Shown piece by piece: positions 19,597 to 30,659 of a stretch of DNA of 64,000 nucleotides. The DNA lies in the NCBI GenBank assembly GCA_036244855.1, contig BQKZ01000321.1:3556-67555 (forward strand). The letters are read 5' to 3'. Position 1 is the first letter of the stretch, and every line of letters starts with the position of its first letter. Origin of the DNA: Temnopleurus reevesii (lineage: Eukaryota; Echinodermata; Echinoidea; Temnopleuroida; Temnopleuridae). The translations under genes were made by a program, and so were the position numbers. The notes under the pieces were generated by a model. It saw only the letters and a list, made by a program, of their open reading frames with translations. It was not told the DNA's origin and did not search any database.

Positions 19597-22278
19597 AGAG
19601 TTTGTAATTGTATTGCTTGAAATCCAATCCTACGCATCACTATAAAACTCCCTAAAGGAAGCAGAAGCCATATATAACCAAACTCTTTCATTATAAATGT
19701 ATCATAAGATTAAATTGAAGAGGGAATCATTTTCTGACAACCATTTACTGGGTAAGGTAAGACCAGTAAAACTCCATCTGAAATCCACTGTTTTGGCATG
19801 CAGTCACGATCCCTGTCACAAAAAAAGCCAAAATCAAGCCTCAGAGCCGCTAAGAGCAGAAGCTTTATAGATCTCCTTGTTTAGATTTGATAGCTTTGTG
19901 TTGCTTAGCAACCAGATGCCTCCTGGGGCCAATCATTGGACATGGACTTGATGGATAGTTGGATACAGGTGGAGATCAGAGGGTCTAGGGTCAGTGATCC
20001 AAACAATCTCTCTTCTGCCGATAATTCAAGCAAACGGACATGGAATTGAATCATTTTTGACAATTATAAGCCATTTTAGACGATCCAGAATAGTATGTTT
20101 TCAGACAGCAAACACCCAAGTCTGGAGATCATTTTCATGGGAAGACAGATTTTCTGATCTAACTAATCTTCTGCTTCTGATTGAAGCAAGCGAACATGGA
20201 ATTTAACATTTTAGGACAGTTTTAGGCATACAGTGCAAGATAGAATTGACCTACATTATGTATGTTTCTAGCTTTGCGTTGCTTAGCAACTCGATGCCTC
20301 CTGAGGCCAATCACTGGTCTTGGACTTGATGGATAGTTGGATAAAGGTGGATGATCAGAGGTTCAAAGGTCAGTGATCCGACCAATCTATCTTGTGGTGA
20401 AAATTCAGGCAACCGGACATTCATTTAACAATTTTGGGGCAGATATAAGGCATTTTAGACAATCCAGAATAGTATGTTTTCAGACAGCAACTACCCAAGT
20501 CTGGAGATAGTTTTCATGGGAAGACAGATTTTCTGATCCAACTAATCTATCTTCTGCTGACAATTCAAGCAACCGGACATGGAATTCCACCACATAAGAC
20601 AGTTTTAGGCATCCAGTGCAAGATAGAATAATTTATTTATGTTTCTAGCTTTGTGTTGCAACCCGATGCCTCCCGTGGCCAATCAGTGGTCATGGACTTG
20701 ATGGATAGTTTGATACAGGTGGAGATCAGAGTGTCTAGGGTCAGTGATTCGACCAATCTATCTTCTGCTGATAATTCAAACAACCAGACATGGAATTGAA
20801 CCACTTAGGACAGTTTGAGGCATACAGTGCAAGATAGAATTGACCTACATTATGTATGTTTCTAGCTCTGTGTTGCTTAGCAACCTGATGCCTCCTGGAG
20901 CCAATCAGTGGTCATGGACTTGATGGATAGTTGGATACAGGTGGATGATCAGAGGTTCTAAGGCCACTGATCTGACCAATCTAATTTCTGGCAATAATTC
21001 AAGCAATCGGAAATGGAATTTAACCATTTTCTGAAAGTTATAAGGCATTTCAGACAATCAAGAATAGTATGGCTTTCATGGAAGGACTGATTTTGTCCCA
21101 GCAAATAATCCAGAGTTAACCAGAGATGATCATTTCATATTTAAATAACGAATAGTCAAAATGTAGGTACAGTTTCACAGAGTGTACCTATCAATTACTC
21201 TGTTTCTCATAGTTTGCTTAAAAAGAAACATTGAACATTGATTCAGGAAAGTATCATTTAATTACATGAAAATTATTTGGGTGGTCACTATTTACTAGGA
21301 CTCCTTGGAATAGATTTCATAGGTTTGTGTTGCTTAGCAATCCGATGCATCCTGGGGCCGATCATTGGTCGTGGACTTGATGGATATTTCGATACAGGTG
21401 AATGATCAGAGGTTCAAAGGTCACTGATTCGACCAATCTATCTTCTGCTGAAAATTCAAGCAACCAGACATGGAATTGAACCATTTAGGACAGTTTTTAG
21501 GCATTTTAGAAAATCCAGAATAGTAAGTTTTCAGACAGCATTCAAGCATTCGATTCTATGAAAACATACTAAAAAGGACTCCTTTTTAAACATTTTGCCA
21601 GTATTGGATTGCTTAGCGTCCCCAATGCCTCCTGGGGCCAATCATTGGTCGTGGAATTGATGGATAGTTGGATACAGGAGGATGATCAGAGGTTCAAAGG
21701 TCAGTCATCTGATCAATCTATCTTCTGCCCATATTTCGAGCAACTGGACATGGAATTGAACCATTTAGAACAGTTTTTAGGCATTTTAGACAATCAAGAA
21801 TAGTATGTTTTCAGACAGCAACCACCCAAGTTTGAAGATAGTTTTCATGAGAAGACAGATTTTCTGACCCCACCAGTCTGCTGAAAATCCAAGCAACCAG
21901 ACATGGAATTCAATCATTTGGGACAGTTTTAGGCATACAGTGCATGATAGAATAGACCTACGTATGTTTCTAGCTTTGTGTTGCTTAGCAACCCGATGCC
22001 TCCTGAGGCTAATCAGTGGTCGTGGACTTGATGGATAGTTGGATACAGGAGGATGATCAGAGGTTCAAAGGTCAGTCATCTGATCAATCTATCTTCTGCC
22101 CATATTTCAAGCAACTGGACATGGAATTGAACCATTTAGAACAGTTTTTAGGCATTTTAGACAATCAAGAATAGTATGTTTTCAGACAGCAACCACCCAA
22201 GTTTGAAGATAGTTTTCATGGGAAGACAGATTTTCTGACCCCACCAGTCTGCTGAAAATCCAAGCAACCAGACATGGA

Positions 22279-23096
22279 NNNNNNNNNNNNNNNNNNNNNN
22301 NNNNNNNNNNNNNNNNNNNNNNNNNNNNNNNNNNNNNNNNNNNNNNNNNNNNNNNNNNNNNNNNNNNNNNNNNNNNNNNNNNNNNNNNNNNNNNNNNNNN
22401 NNNNNNNNNNNNNNNNNNNNNNNNNNNNNNNNNNNNNNNNNNNNNNNNNNNNNNNNNNNNNNNNNNNNNNNNNNNNNNNNNNNNNNNNNNNNNNNNNNNN
22501 NNNNNNNNNNNNNNNNNNNNNNNNNNNNNNNNNNNNNNNNNNNNNNNNNNNNNNNNNNNNNNNNNNNNNNNNNNNNNNNNNNNNNNNNNNNNNNNNNNNN
22601 NNNNNNNNNNNNNNNNNNNNNNNNNNNNNNNNNNNNNNNNNNNNNNNNNNNNNNNNNNNNNNNNNNNNNNNNNNNNNNNNNNNNNNNNNNNNNNNNNNNN
22701 NNNNNNNNNNNNNNNNNNNNNNNNNNNNNNNNNNNNNNNNNNNNNNNNNNNNNNNNNNNNNNNNNNNNNNNNNNNNNNNNNNNNNNNNNNNNNNNNNNNN
22801 NNNNNNNNNNNNNNNNNNNNNNNNNNNNNNNNNNNNNNNNNNNNNNNNNNNNNNNNNNNNNNNNNNNNNNNNNNNNNNNNNNNNNNNNNNNNNNNNNNNN
22901 NNNNNNNNNNNNNNNNNNNNNNNNNNNNNNNNNNNNNNNNNNNNNNNNNNNNNNNNNNNNNNNNNNNNNNNNNNNNNNNNNNNNNNNNNNNNNNNNNNNN
23001 NNNNNNNNNNNNNNNNNNNNNNNNNNNNNNNNNNNNNNNNNNNNNNNNNNNNNNNNNNNNNNNNNNNNNNNNNNNNNNNNNNNNNNNNNNNNNNNN
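22279..23096. other. Assembly gap (818 N)
   Basis: Run of N inside the satellite-like array and directly beside GC-rich palindromes. Any protein drawn across it is meaningless. Confidence 0.99.
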
Positions 23097-23100
23097 ATAA

Positions 23101-23320
23101 ACGGCCGCGGCTCGGCCCGGGCTCGGCCCACTTTCCTTTTACACTACCTCGGGAGGGTGCCGAGCCCGGGCTGAGCCCGGGCTCAGACCACCTCTTCAGC
23201 TGGTCCGAGAACCGGCCCCGGGCTCAGCCCGGGCTCGGCCCTTTTTGCTTTTACACTATCAAAAAGTCGGTGCCGAGCCCGGGCTCAGCCCGGGCTCGGC
23301 ACCGACTTTTGGGTGATGTA
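23101..23320. repeat. GC-rich palindromic repeats (CCCGGGCTC words)
   Basis: Three palindromic clusters of GAGCCCGGGCTC/GGCTCAGCCCGGG are separated by CTTTTACACTA spacers. The last (about 23267-23315) is a perfect 24-base-arm hairpin around one central base, beginning AAAAGTCGGTGCCGAGCC. Very high GC in an AT-rich array. Confidence 0.85.
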
Positions 23321-23722
23321 AAAGGGGTCCTAGACAATCCAGAATAGTTTTCATGGGAAGACAGATTTCTGATCCAACCAATTTATCTTTGGCTGTCAAT
23401 TCAAGCAACCGGACATATGGAATTAAACCACTTAGAACAGTTTTTAGGCATGTAGGCCTACAGTGCAAGATAGAATACTGAGACCTACGTATGTTTGTAA
23501 CTTAATTGCGTTGCTTAGCAACCCAATGTCTCCTGGGGCCAATCATTGGTTAATGGGGTTATGAATATGGATGATCAGAGGTTTGAAGGTCAGTAATCTG
23601 ACCAATCAATCTTCCGGTTGGTTTGAGCAAATACATGACATTCAGAGAGCAACCTTCCATTTTAGATGTTTCATAAAGCAGTTTGTAGAGGTGACTGGTG
23701 ACCCATTCTTGCACTCAATAAC

Positions 23723-23783
23723 CAGGGCGCTACAAACCCACTTGCCCGGATGCCCGGGGCAACAAAATGAAGCAGTTTACTGA
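23723..23783 (+). mobile_element. Truncated CAGGG-family MITE (left end only)
   Basis: CAGGGCGCTACAAACCCACT and GCCCGGGGCAACAAAATGAA match the first 60 bases of the copy at 19364. The rest is missing, and another inverted-repeat element begins at about 23793. Confidence 0.8.
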
Positions 23784-23792
23784 AACAGTCCT

Positions 23793-23941
23793 GGGCGGTG
23801 TTTCATCAAGTTACGACTTTACGCATGACTGGTATCACTTCTTGTACTGATTCAATTTCATGTGTATTAGACATGGTAACATACTCCGGTCTTTCTTAAA
23901 GTCCTGCGTAACTTTAAGAACAATTAGGTGAAACACTGCCC
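23793..23941. mobile_element. GGGC-GTGTTTCA inverted-repeat element
   Basis: GGGCGGTGTTTCATCAAGTT at the left mirrors AATTAGGTGAAACACTGCCC at the right, and the arms continue with (A)GTTACG and CGTAACTTT. About 149 bases, non-coding. It lies where the CAGGG element is cut off, so it may have inserted there. Confidence 0.65.
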
Positions 23942-24435
23942 TGGTTGCAAAATTTGTTGATCGTAAGTGAAAGCCACCATAAAAATTCAATTCATCCTGA
24001 GCACATATTTGCTATTAAAGGTAGAAAACTACATTTGCACACATTACGGCTATGCTTACAACTTGTGCACCTCGGATATATGCCAAAATAATAACCTCTT
24101 TGAAGTATTTTAGTCCAATGTAGTCCCGAATATTTAATTCAAATAAAAATCTATTCTATTATAATTCATCTTGACACCAACAGTATCGCGATACTCCTAG
24201 CGTATTACCACACACACAAAAACATTGTAAGAGCACATAGTGTGCACTTCAATACACTGCCACACCATGCGGAATACGCACTGAGAGAGACACTTGCGCT
24301 ATTGGTCAACGAGGGGTTAACGGTTGTTTTGAATTTTGAACGCACGGTCAATTAGTTCGAGGCCAGAATAAAAGAATTATAATTGGAATAACTATAAATG
24401 CGCTTACCATGACCAATCTGTGTGCTTAATTGATT
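23942..24435. other. No supported feature
   Basis: Unique AT-rich sequence without recognisable genes. Confidence 0.45.
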
Positions 24436-24565
24436 GGTGATAAGTTCTAACATTTAGTACTCTTCAACATAACACAACAATCTTGGAAAGTCAAATTTTA
24501 GGTGATAAGTTCTAACATTTAGTACTCTTCAACATAACACAACAATCTTGGAAAGTCAAATTTTA
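24436..24565. repeat. Exact 65-base tandem duplication
   Basis: GGTGATAAGTTCTAACATTT to GGAAAGTCAAATTTTA occurs twice in a row (24436-24500, 24501-24565) without visible differences, so it is recent. Confidence 0.95.
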
Positions 24566-24614
24566 GGCTGAAAAAGAAGTACTCTACCTTTAAAGCAAGA
24601 GTGTGAAATAGACC

Positions 24615-25070
24615 CAGTCATTCTGTTGGCGTTTGAGGGACAGGGATATTCAGAGCATCACACGGAGCAAATATGAAGTCATGGCAGCACAATAGATATG
24701 ATTGGATGAAAATCATTATTTTCAAAACTAAGCATGCTTTAAATGTTTTATGTACATAATACCAACATATTTTTAAGGCCTCAAATACCCTTTAAAATGC
24801 ATTATGTTAGGCCCTGGACACATAGAGCCCCGGAAGAAACACGATTCAACACAACTCTTTGTGAATTCACAGTTAACTGCCTCAGAAAAAAGAGTCGTGT
24901 TGAATCGTGTTGCTTCCGGGGGCCCTATGTGACCGGGACTAATAAACAAAGAACCGGTCTAGGTCTAGATCGCCCCCTCCATTCTGTTAGCGTTTGAGGG
25001 ACAGGGATATTCAGAGCATCACACAGAGCAAATATGAAGTCATGACAGCACAATAGATGTGATAGGATCA
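24615..25070. repeat. Direct repeats flanking a TTAA-site MITE
   Basis: About 100 bases at 24619-24716 (CATTCTGTTGGCGTTTGAGG ... CAGCACAATAGAT) recur at 24979-25075 with a few changes. The TTAA-family element at 24807 lies between. Confidence 0.8.
24807..24942. mobile_element. Palindromic TTAA-site MITE (GTCACATAG family)
   Basis: TTAGGCCCTGGACACATAG and CTATGTGACCGGGACTAA are the ends. Inside, GGAAGAAACACGATTCAAC mirrors GTTGAATCGTGTTGCTTCC, a near-complete hairpin. Confidence 0.8.
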
Positions 25071-25436
25071 AAATCATCTTTGCAGTGTACACAGGGATCT
25101 CGTTGCTAAGTAAATAATATTGCTTAACAACAGAGACCCACACCCAAATCGGAGTACCATGAGTTATGCATGAATCAAATTGAAACCTAACAGCATATGC
25201 AAGTTCAATGGAAATCGCACCATATTTTTTTCTTCAATTTTAGGGACATTTTGTTTAAATTGTGAATATTGAGTTGATTTATGAACCACACAATTTTATC
25301 ATTTTAAAAGCTTGGATACTGAGCGCAAATAAAAATCATTTGATAGCCCTTACAAAAAGTCATTTAGATATTGAAATAAATATAAAGAATTGTGGGTCAT
25401 TCCAACTTTCCCTTCGCTCAATATATGTGTGATAAA

Positions 25437-25617
25437 TACAGTCAAACTTGTCTTGTCAGATCTGTCTATAGCAGTTACCTGCCTGTAGTGGTCACCTTGG
25501 CTCCCTTCAGACGAAATCTGTATATAATAGAATCTGTCTATAGAGGTATATAACCTGTCTATAGAGACCACTTTTTCTGCTTCTCTTAGATGGCCACTAT
25601 AGATAGGTTTGACGGTA
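25437..25617. mobile_element. TACAGTCAAAC MITE
   Basis: TACAGTCAAACTTGTCT at the left and AGATAGGTTTGACGGTA at the right are inverted ends, with internal TCTATAG repeats. The outer TA fits a Tc1/mariner-like site. The TTGACTGTAATA at 7051 may be one end of a decayed relative. Confidence 0.6.
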
Positions 25618-25699
25618 AACAAATTTATGTAATAAATTATTAAATAAATGAATGTTGAGAGATAACCGGTAAGAATTCTAAACTACTATTTGCAAGAAC

Positions 25700-26530
25700 C
25701 CCACCTCTGACAGTTTAAAAAAAAAATTTTAAACCCCTTTACAAGTGAAAATTTGTCCTCAATCTGAAAATTTCTTCTGTCGTCCATAAGGTGCCTGAGG
25801 TCTGACATTCAGGCCCAACATGAAAAAAAAAACATCAAGTGATGCAAAATCAAATTCATAGAGAAATCATTTTTACATTGATTGAACACCCCCCCCCCCC
25901 CCCCCCCCCCGGGTAAAAAAAAATCCACTACCATCATGAGTGAGAGTCTGTTCTTAATCTTTAGCTCCAGTTTGATATATCAATCATTAAAACCGAGAAC
26001 ATACTTTCAAATATTCCAGAATTTAGTTCGAAGTTGTCTGGGGTCTAACATTCAAGGCCAAAGAGATCATCTTCAAAATAAACAAATAACACCATCACTC
26101 CAAATATATATAGAGAGAAGTTGTTTTCTTACATTCCTATAACTATTTATAGAAATTTACACTGCCTCCATGTAGTCTGCTAGAACAGACCCTTGGATTT
26201 CGTTGTGCGCATACACAGAGATCTGTGGTATGCATTGTGTGTCTGCATGCTCTGCTGTATGTGTGTGATGTACTCACACAATGCATATCCTGTATCATGC
26301 TCTGCGCACGCACACACCGAAAGTCTAGGGTTTGTGCTTTCAAACTAGCCTCCATGAGTGAAAGTCTGTTCATAATCCTAAAATCTAGTCCACTGCAAGA
26401 CTTTGATATATCAATCAGTAAAGCTGAAAACTTGCCCATAAGAATGCGAAATCTGGTCCACAAGATGGCAGCGGTTCAACATTCAGGGCCAAAAAGATCA
26501 TCTCCAGAATAAACAAATAACACCATCACT
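25700..26530. repeat. Three diverged copies of a local repeat
   Basis: ATGAGTGA-AGTCTGTTC, TTGATATATCAATCA, CATTCA-GGCC and AATAAACAAATAACACCATC are shared by 25935-26100 and 26350-26530. A poorer copy of the end lies at 25785-25850. A 22-base C run (25889-25910) precedes the middle copy, and a TAGT-family MITE is inserted at 26173. Confidence 0.7.
26173..26347 (-). mobile_element. TAGTYTGC-family MITE, exact 9-base target duplication
   Basis: Inverted ends TAGTCTGCTAGAACAGACCC and its counterpart GGGTTTGTGC-CAAACTA, flanked on both sides by GCCTCCATG (26164-26172, 26348-26356). Known: 9-base duplications with long inverted ends are characteristic of Mutator-like elements. No transposase inside. 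Confidence 0.88.
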
Positions 26531-27860
26531 GGAACAGGTTTACATGAGTTTGACCTGGGGTGATTTTTCATAAGGTAAAGGAAGGGTTCGTTAACACAGC
26601 ATGCACGTTTCTGTTGGAATATACATGAAGAATTGGTCTTGTGTATCCCTAAAGATTCAATGACCATAATTATATACAGCAGTTGGTAGCTGATATGAGT
26701 GGAAAAGGGATAAATGCCAATTCAAACTTCAGCATTATCTGTTATCATTAGTTTATCACATCAGATTTAGGCTTTTGCTTTGCAACGTGATCACTATATA
26801 TTAACAATGTGAAATCAATGATCTGACATTTTCAATGGTGAATTACGCATTTTGTAAAGGTTACTATTTTTGGGACAACATGACTCATAAGGCTCCTTGG
26901 ACCTCATTGTATTCCTGAGCATATTATCCTCCACTTTAGCTCCCCATAGATCTAATGTTGTTAACGTTGTAAAGCGAAAGCCCAGTATTATTCTACGTCA
27001 AGCACCCTTAAAATCTATAGGCTATTGATTGGTTGATATAGATTTAATAAGTTCTCTATAGTACTTTACCTTTGGAATTCATGATATTTGAAAATAGTGA
27101 CATGTTCTGGATCTAATGGAAACCAACCTCAAACTAAGTTTTCCTGTCATTCGCACATATTTGCTGGGAGCAAAATAAATGTTTTAACCCGGTGATTACT
27201 AAAAGGAATGGCACAGAACCTACTTACTTATTAAGAGTCAGCAGGATTTGAGAAGATCTAACAGGAATTTGCAATTTATGGCAATTAACATCTTGTAATT
27301 AACTCCTGAGTATGGATAAGGGTACAAGCATACTTTATGAAATTCAGTTTTTGCTTATTTCAACCAATCTGCAAAGAGTGTTGAAAGCAAAAGTAAAACT
27401 AGTAATTAGAGTGCATTGAGAATTGGAATTGTTTGATATTTCTCCAATTGGAAAGCACCATAAAAGTTTTGAGCCTGAGCAAATCTATTGTACCAGCCGT
27501 AAGAATAACGATCATATAATCATATAAATCAATGGACATAATAAAATGGTCTAAACCATTTCATCATTGGACAAAGAGCTCTTAAAAGATAAACTATTGG
27601 CATTTTCACAACAAAGCTTGATCTAATTCCAAACCTCTATTGGGATACTGCTGACCACTAAAACATTGACTTTCGGGTAAAGTTAAAATTTAAAAACTGC
27701 TCATCAGATACGGAGCAATTGAATTACTTCCCTAGTTTCCTGTTCAAATTTCCTATTTGTGGTAATACAGATCTGATTAAAAACAAGTTTAGGTATTGTA
27801 CATCGGTTACGGTCAAGAGTTAGACATAAAACTGTAAAAGGGGTAGACAAAACCACTGTC
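26531..27860. other. No supported feature
   Basis: Unique AT-rich DNA; only short open frames, none with a recognisable motif. Confidence 0.5.
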
Positions 27861-28450
27861 TTTAAAGGGGAACTTCCCCCTGACATTGATGTGCTGGCAG
27901 TAAGTAAAGAAAAATGGGATGAACAAACTGTGAAAATTAGAGCAAAGTCAGAAAACCTGGTAAAAAGTTATGAATTTTCAAAGTCACAGAGATATGACGA
28001 TCCCTACCGCTGTTGGGCATCCAGGTGATCAACAACATTGACAGAGCCCGTGATGTCATTGTCATACTTCTCTTTACTCTTTATACAAAATTTCGCATTT
28101 TGTTAAAAAAAAATGTTGGGTTTTTCGCTTGAGTATATAGCATTCCTTTATCAATTCTACATGTATTTTTAGAAGAATTATGTAGAACTCTTGCTCCAAA
28201 TGTTAAATTTATCAATTTTTCATAATTTCATTTACAAAGTAAATGAGAAGTCCTCCTGCATGACATCACAGATTCCATCGATATTGCCGACCGGACAGAT
28301 CCCCATCAACAGCAGTGATCTTTATATCCCTGTGAATTTGAAAATCTATAACTTTTAAACGAAATTGTCAAAATTTGCTAATTTTTTCACTCTTTGTTCA
28401 TCTGATTTTTCTTTATTCCATGATCATTTCAGGGATGGTTCCCCTTTAAA
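27861..28450. mobile_element. AAGGGGAAC inverted-repeat element, TTAA-flanked
   Basis: TTTAAAGGGGAAC at the left is mirrored by GTTCCCCTTTAAA at the right, each containing TTAA. About 590 bases, no open frame. A decayed relative covers about 57760-58075, sharing TTTTTCGCTTGAGTATA, GATCCCCATC and GGTTCCCCTTTAAA. Confidence 0.7.
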
Positions 28451-28917
28451 TAGGAGACAGGCATCAATGATTTTTTAAAGCATAGGAATCTGTACAGATT
28501 GGAACTAAAGGTCACCTATCGACCTCAGAAATGAGACTCCCTGGATAAATATCATAAACTATTTAAATAATTCATAAACATATTCCTCCTCGTTCCTGCC
28601 ATCTCTTATCTTCCATCGCCATCCCAATTAACCCTCTTTAGAAGAAAAAATATGTATCCTTCTGTTTTTCCGCTTGCTGTAATGATCTGGCCCATTTGCA
28701 AAGGGGAACAGGTGCAATTGCGACCTGAAGCAGGTGGCAATTGTCATCTTCTTCCTCTATCGAGGGGTTGTTTTACTGGAATCGGAAGAAATTATTAGCT
28801 TCCTGGACAAGACTCGGTCGGTCGGTTGTGCACTGATGAAATATTTAATCTATCATTATTGCGTAGTTTGTGTATTCAGTGTATATGATAAAAGTTCAGC
28901 AATGTTCTTGATAATAG
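28451..28917. other. No supported feature
   Basis: Unique sequence; a short open frame (28734-28931) has no family I recognise. Confidence 0.45.
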
Positions 28918-29105
28918 ACGTGGAAGCGTAGTCGTGTAGTGGTTCAGACTCTCAGCTTAAAACCAGAGGATCGTAGGTTTGAATCCAACCCTAGCATTCA
29001 ACTCTATCAGCAATTTTTTTTTCATATTGTGCTGCACTTGACCCAGGTGAAGTAAATGGGGACTGCAGGAAGAAATTCCTTTGATGCGAGGCGTCGTTAT
29101 GGCTG
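28918..29105 (+). repeat. tRNA-derived SINE (sea-urchin SINE2-like)
   Basis: An A-box-like GTAGTCGTGTAGTGGTTCAG and a B-box-like GTAGGTTTGAATCC, 35-40 bases apart, resemble a degenerate tRNA. They are followed by the body GCACTTGACCCAGGTGAAGT and GGAAGAAATTCCTT. The tRNA-like head cannot fold as a proper tRNA gene. It ends just before a TTAA-site MITE. Confidence 0.75.
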
Positions 29106-29109
29106 CCTG

Positions 29110-29246
29110 CTAATGCCCCGGTCACATAGGACCCCGGAAGAAACACGATTCACCACGACTCGTTGTTCTGAGGCAGTTAACTGTGAATTAACAAAGAGTC
29201 GGGGTGAATCGTGTTGCTTCCGGCGTCCTATGTGACCAGGGCCTAA
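29110..29246. mobile_element. Palindromic TTAA-site MITE (GTCACATAG family)
   Basis: CTAATGCCCCGGTCACATAG and CTATGTGACCAGGGCCTAA are the ends. Inner arms are ACGATTCACCACGACTC and GAGTCGGGGTGAATCGT. Same family as 8125 and 24807. Confidence 0.82.
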
Positions 29247-29533
29247 AACCTCCATAGATTTTATACAATCAACACCCGGTTCCCGTATGCAATGGTTAAA
29301 AATTTAATTAGCACGAAATTAAAAAAATATGTACACTATTAATTTCTTGATATTTTGTTAGCAAAACATTATATTTTCAGGTGTAGAAACAGTGAAACCA
29401 TCCCTGACATTCGTCATTTTATTAACTATGTTATGCAGTTTAAAGCATGTGAAGAATTAATATAAAGCTAAAAGACGAAACAAATCAGATTGCCACGACA
29501 AAAAATGGAGATTGATTTCACAAATGGTATAGA

Positions 29534-29670
29534 AATATACAATGACTCTCGAGGTTCTGGTTAAAACTATTCGCACGATTGAGCATCAGAATAGTACCAT
29601 GTGGTACTATTCTGATGCTCATGAGTGCGAATAGTTTTAGCCAGTACCGAGAATCAAGTCATTGTATATT
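29534..29670. repeat. Large hairpin with about 65-base arms
   Basis: ATACAATGACTCTCGAGG and onward to ACTATTCGCAC mirrors GTGCGAATAGT to CATTGTAT. The centre is a second perfect hairpin, AGCATCAGAATAGTACCA / TGGTACTATTCTGATGCT. The right arm continues into the tandem array that follows, so this may be the end of the element that was amplified. Confidence 0.8.
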
Positions 29671-30495
29671 ACTTTTATATCCCTTCTTACAACAACATTA
29701 ACAATAAAGTAGTCTATTGCAGCAGATTGAATAATCTTACCTTGTCTTAATGATAATTTGATAATCTGATAAATTGTTTTTCTAATCTCTGTCTCGTCTT
29801 CTCGTTGAGCACATCATGCAAACGAAGCCCGCCAGAAGTTCCCCGTGCCGCGTAGCTGAGAAGCACTGTCTCTCTCGCGCGCGGGCAGGTCTCTGCGTGC
29901 AGGCAGTGCGAAAAGTTTTAGCCAACAGTACCGAGAATCAAGTCATTTTATATTACTTTTATATCCCTTCTTACAACAACAACAACAACAACAACAATAA
30001 AGTAGTCTATAGCAGCAGATTGAATAATCTTACCTTGTCTTAATGATAATTTGATAATCTGATAAATTGTTTTTCTAATCTCTGGCTCGTCTTCTCGTTG
30101 AGCACATCATGCAAACGAAGCCCGCCAGAAGTTCCCCGTGCCGCGTAGCTGAGAAGCACTGTCTCTCTCGCGCGCGGGCAGGTCTCTGCGTGCAGGCAGT
30201 GCGAAAAGTTTTAGCCAACAGTACCGAGAATCAAGTCATTTTATATTACTTTTATATCCCTTCTTACAACAACAACAACAACAACAACAATAAAGTAGTC
30301 TGTAGCAGCAGATTGAATAATCTTACCTTGTCTTAATGATAATTTAATAATCTGATAATTGTTTTTCTAGTCTCTGGCTCGTCTTCTCGTCGAGCACATC
30401 ATGCGAACGAAGCCCGCCAGAAGTTCCCCGTGCCGCGTAGCTGAGAAGCAGTGTCTCTCTCGCGCACGGGCACGTCTGTTCCGTCGTCACAAATT
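29629..30495. repeat. Tandem array: three units of about 292 bases with a CpG-rich core
   Basis: Units start near 29629, 29911 and 30204 (AGTTTTAGCCA-AGTACCGAG). Each holds an (AAC)n tract, AT-rich sequence and a CpG-rich core (CGAAGCCCGCCAGAAG, CTCTCTCGCGCGCGGGC). Units 1 and 2 are almost identical; the third is more diverged at its end. Each gives the same 75-codon or longer frame from ATGC-AACGAAG, which I judge a by-product of repetition. Confidence 0.92.
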
Positions 30496-30523
30496 CTTCA
30501 CACGTCTGTGTTCGCGCAAAGAT

Positions 30524-30556
30524 AGTAACTTTTTTTCCCTAGGGAAAAAAGGTTAC
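30524..30556. repeat. Short perfect hairpin after the tandem array
   Basis: GTAAC then TTTTTTTCCCTAGGGAAAAAA then GGTTAC: a near-perfect inverted repeat of about 15 bases per arm, followed by ACTATTCGTACTATTCAATG, which resembles the hairpin words at 29590. Confidence 0.7.
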
Positions 30557-30659
30557 TATTCGTACTATTCAATGGCAAACGGCTTTCTTAGCAAATCTAT
30601 TCATTTTTCTCACCTGTACACTGTCAATGCAATGATCTTTATGTAAGGGATATAATAGA

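Larger units (their letters stand above)
19890..23560. repeat. Diverged satellite-like array (interrupted by the assembly gap)
   Basis: At least eight copies of a unit with TTGCTTAGCAACC-GATGCCT, CTTGATGGATAGTTGGATAC, AATTCAAGCAACCGGACATG and TATGTTTTCAGACAGCA. Unit starts are near 19905, 20279, 20655, 20872, 21330, 21608, 21981 and 23513. The full unit is about 375 bases; shorter ones (about 217-280) lack the middle. The last two units before the gap are nearly identical, the others are well diverged. Short open frames here are chance. Confidence 0.85.

Noticed and set aside
22157..23347. Long frames across 22279-23096
   Set aside because: They are mostly unknown residues from the N gap.
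28918..28990. A functional tRNA gene
   Set aside because: Box A- and B-like sequences are present, but cloverleaf stems do not pair and a SINE body follows.
29816..30646. Three similar small proteins starting MQTKPARSSPCRVAEK
   Set aside because: They repeat because the 292-base DNA unit repeats; the frame diverges at the end of the third unit and runs through microsatellite.
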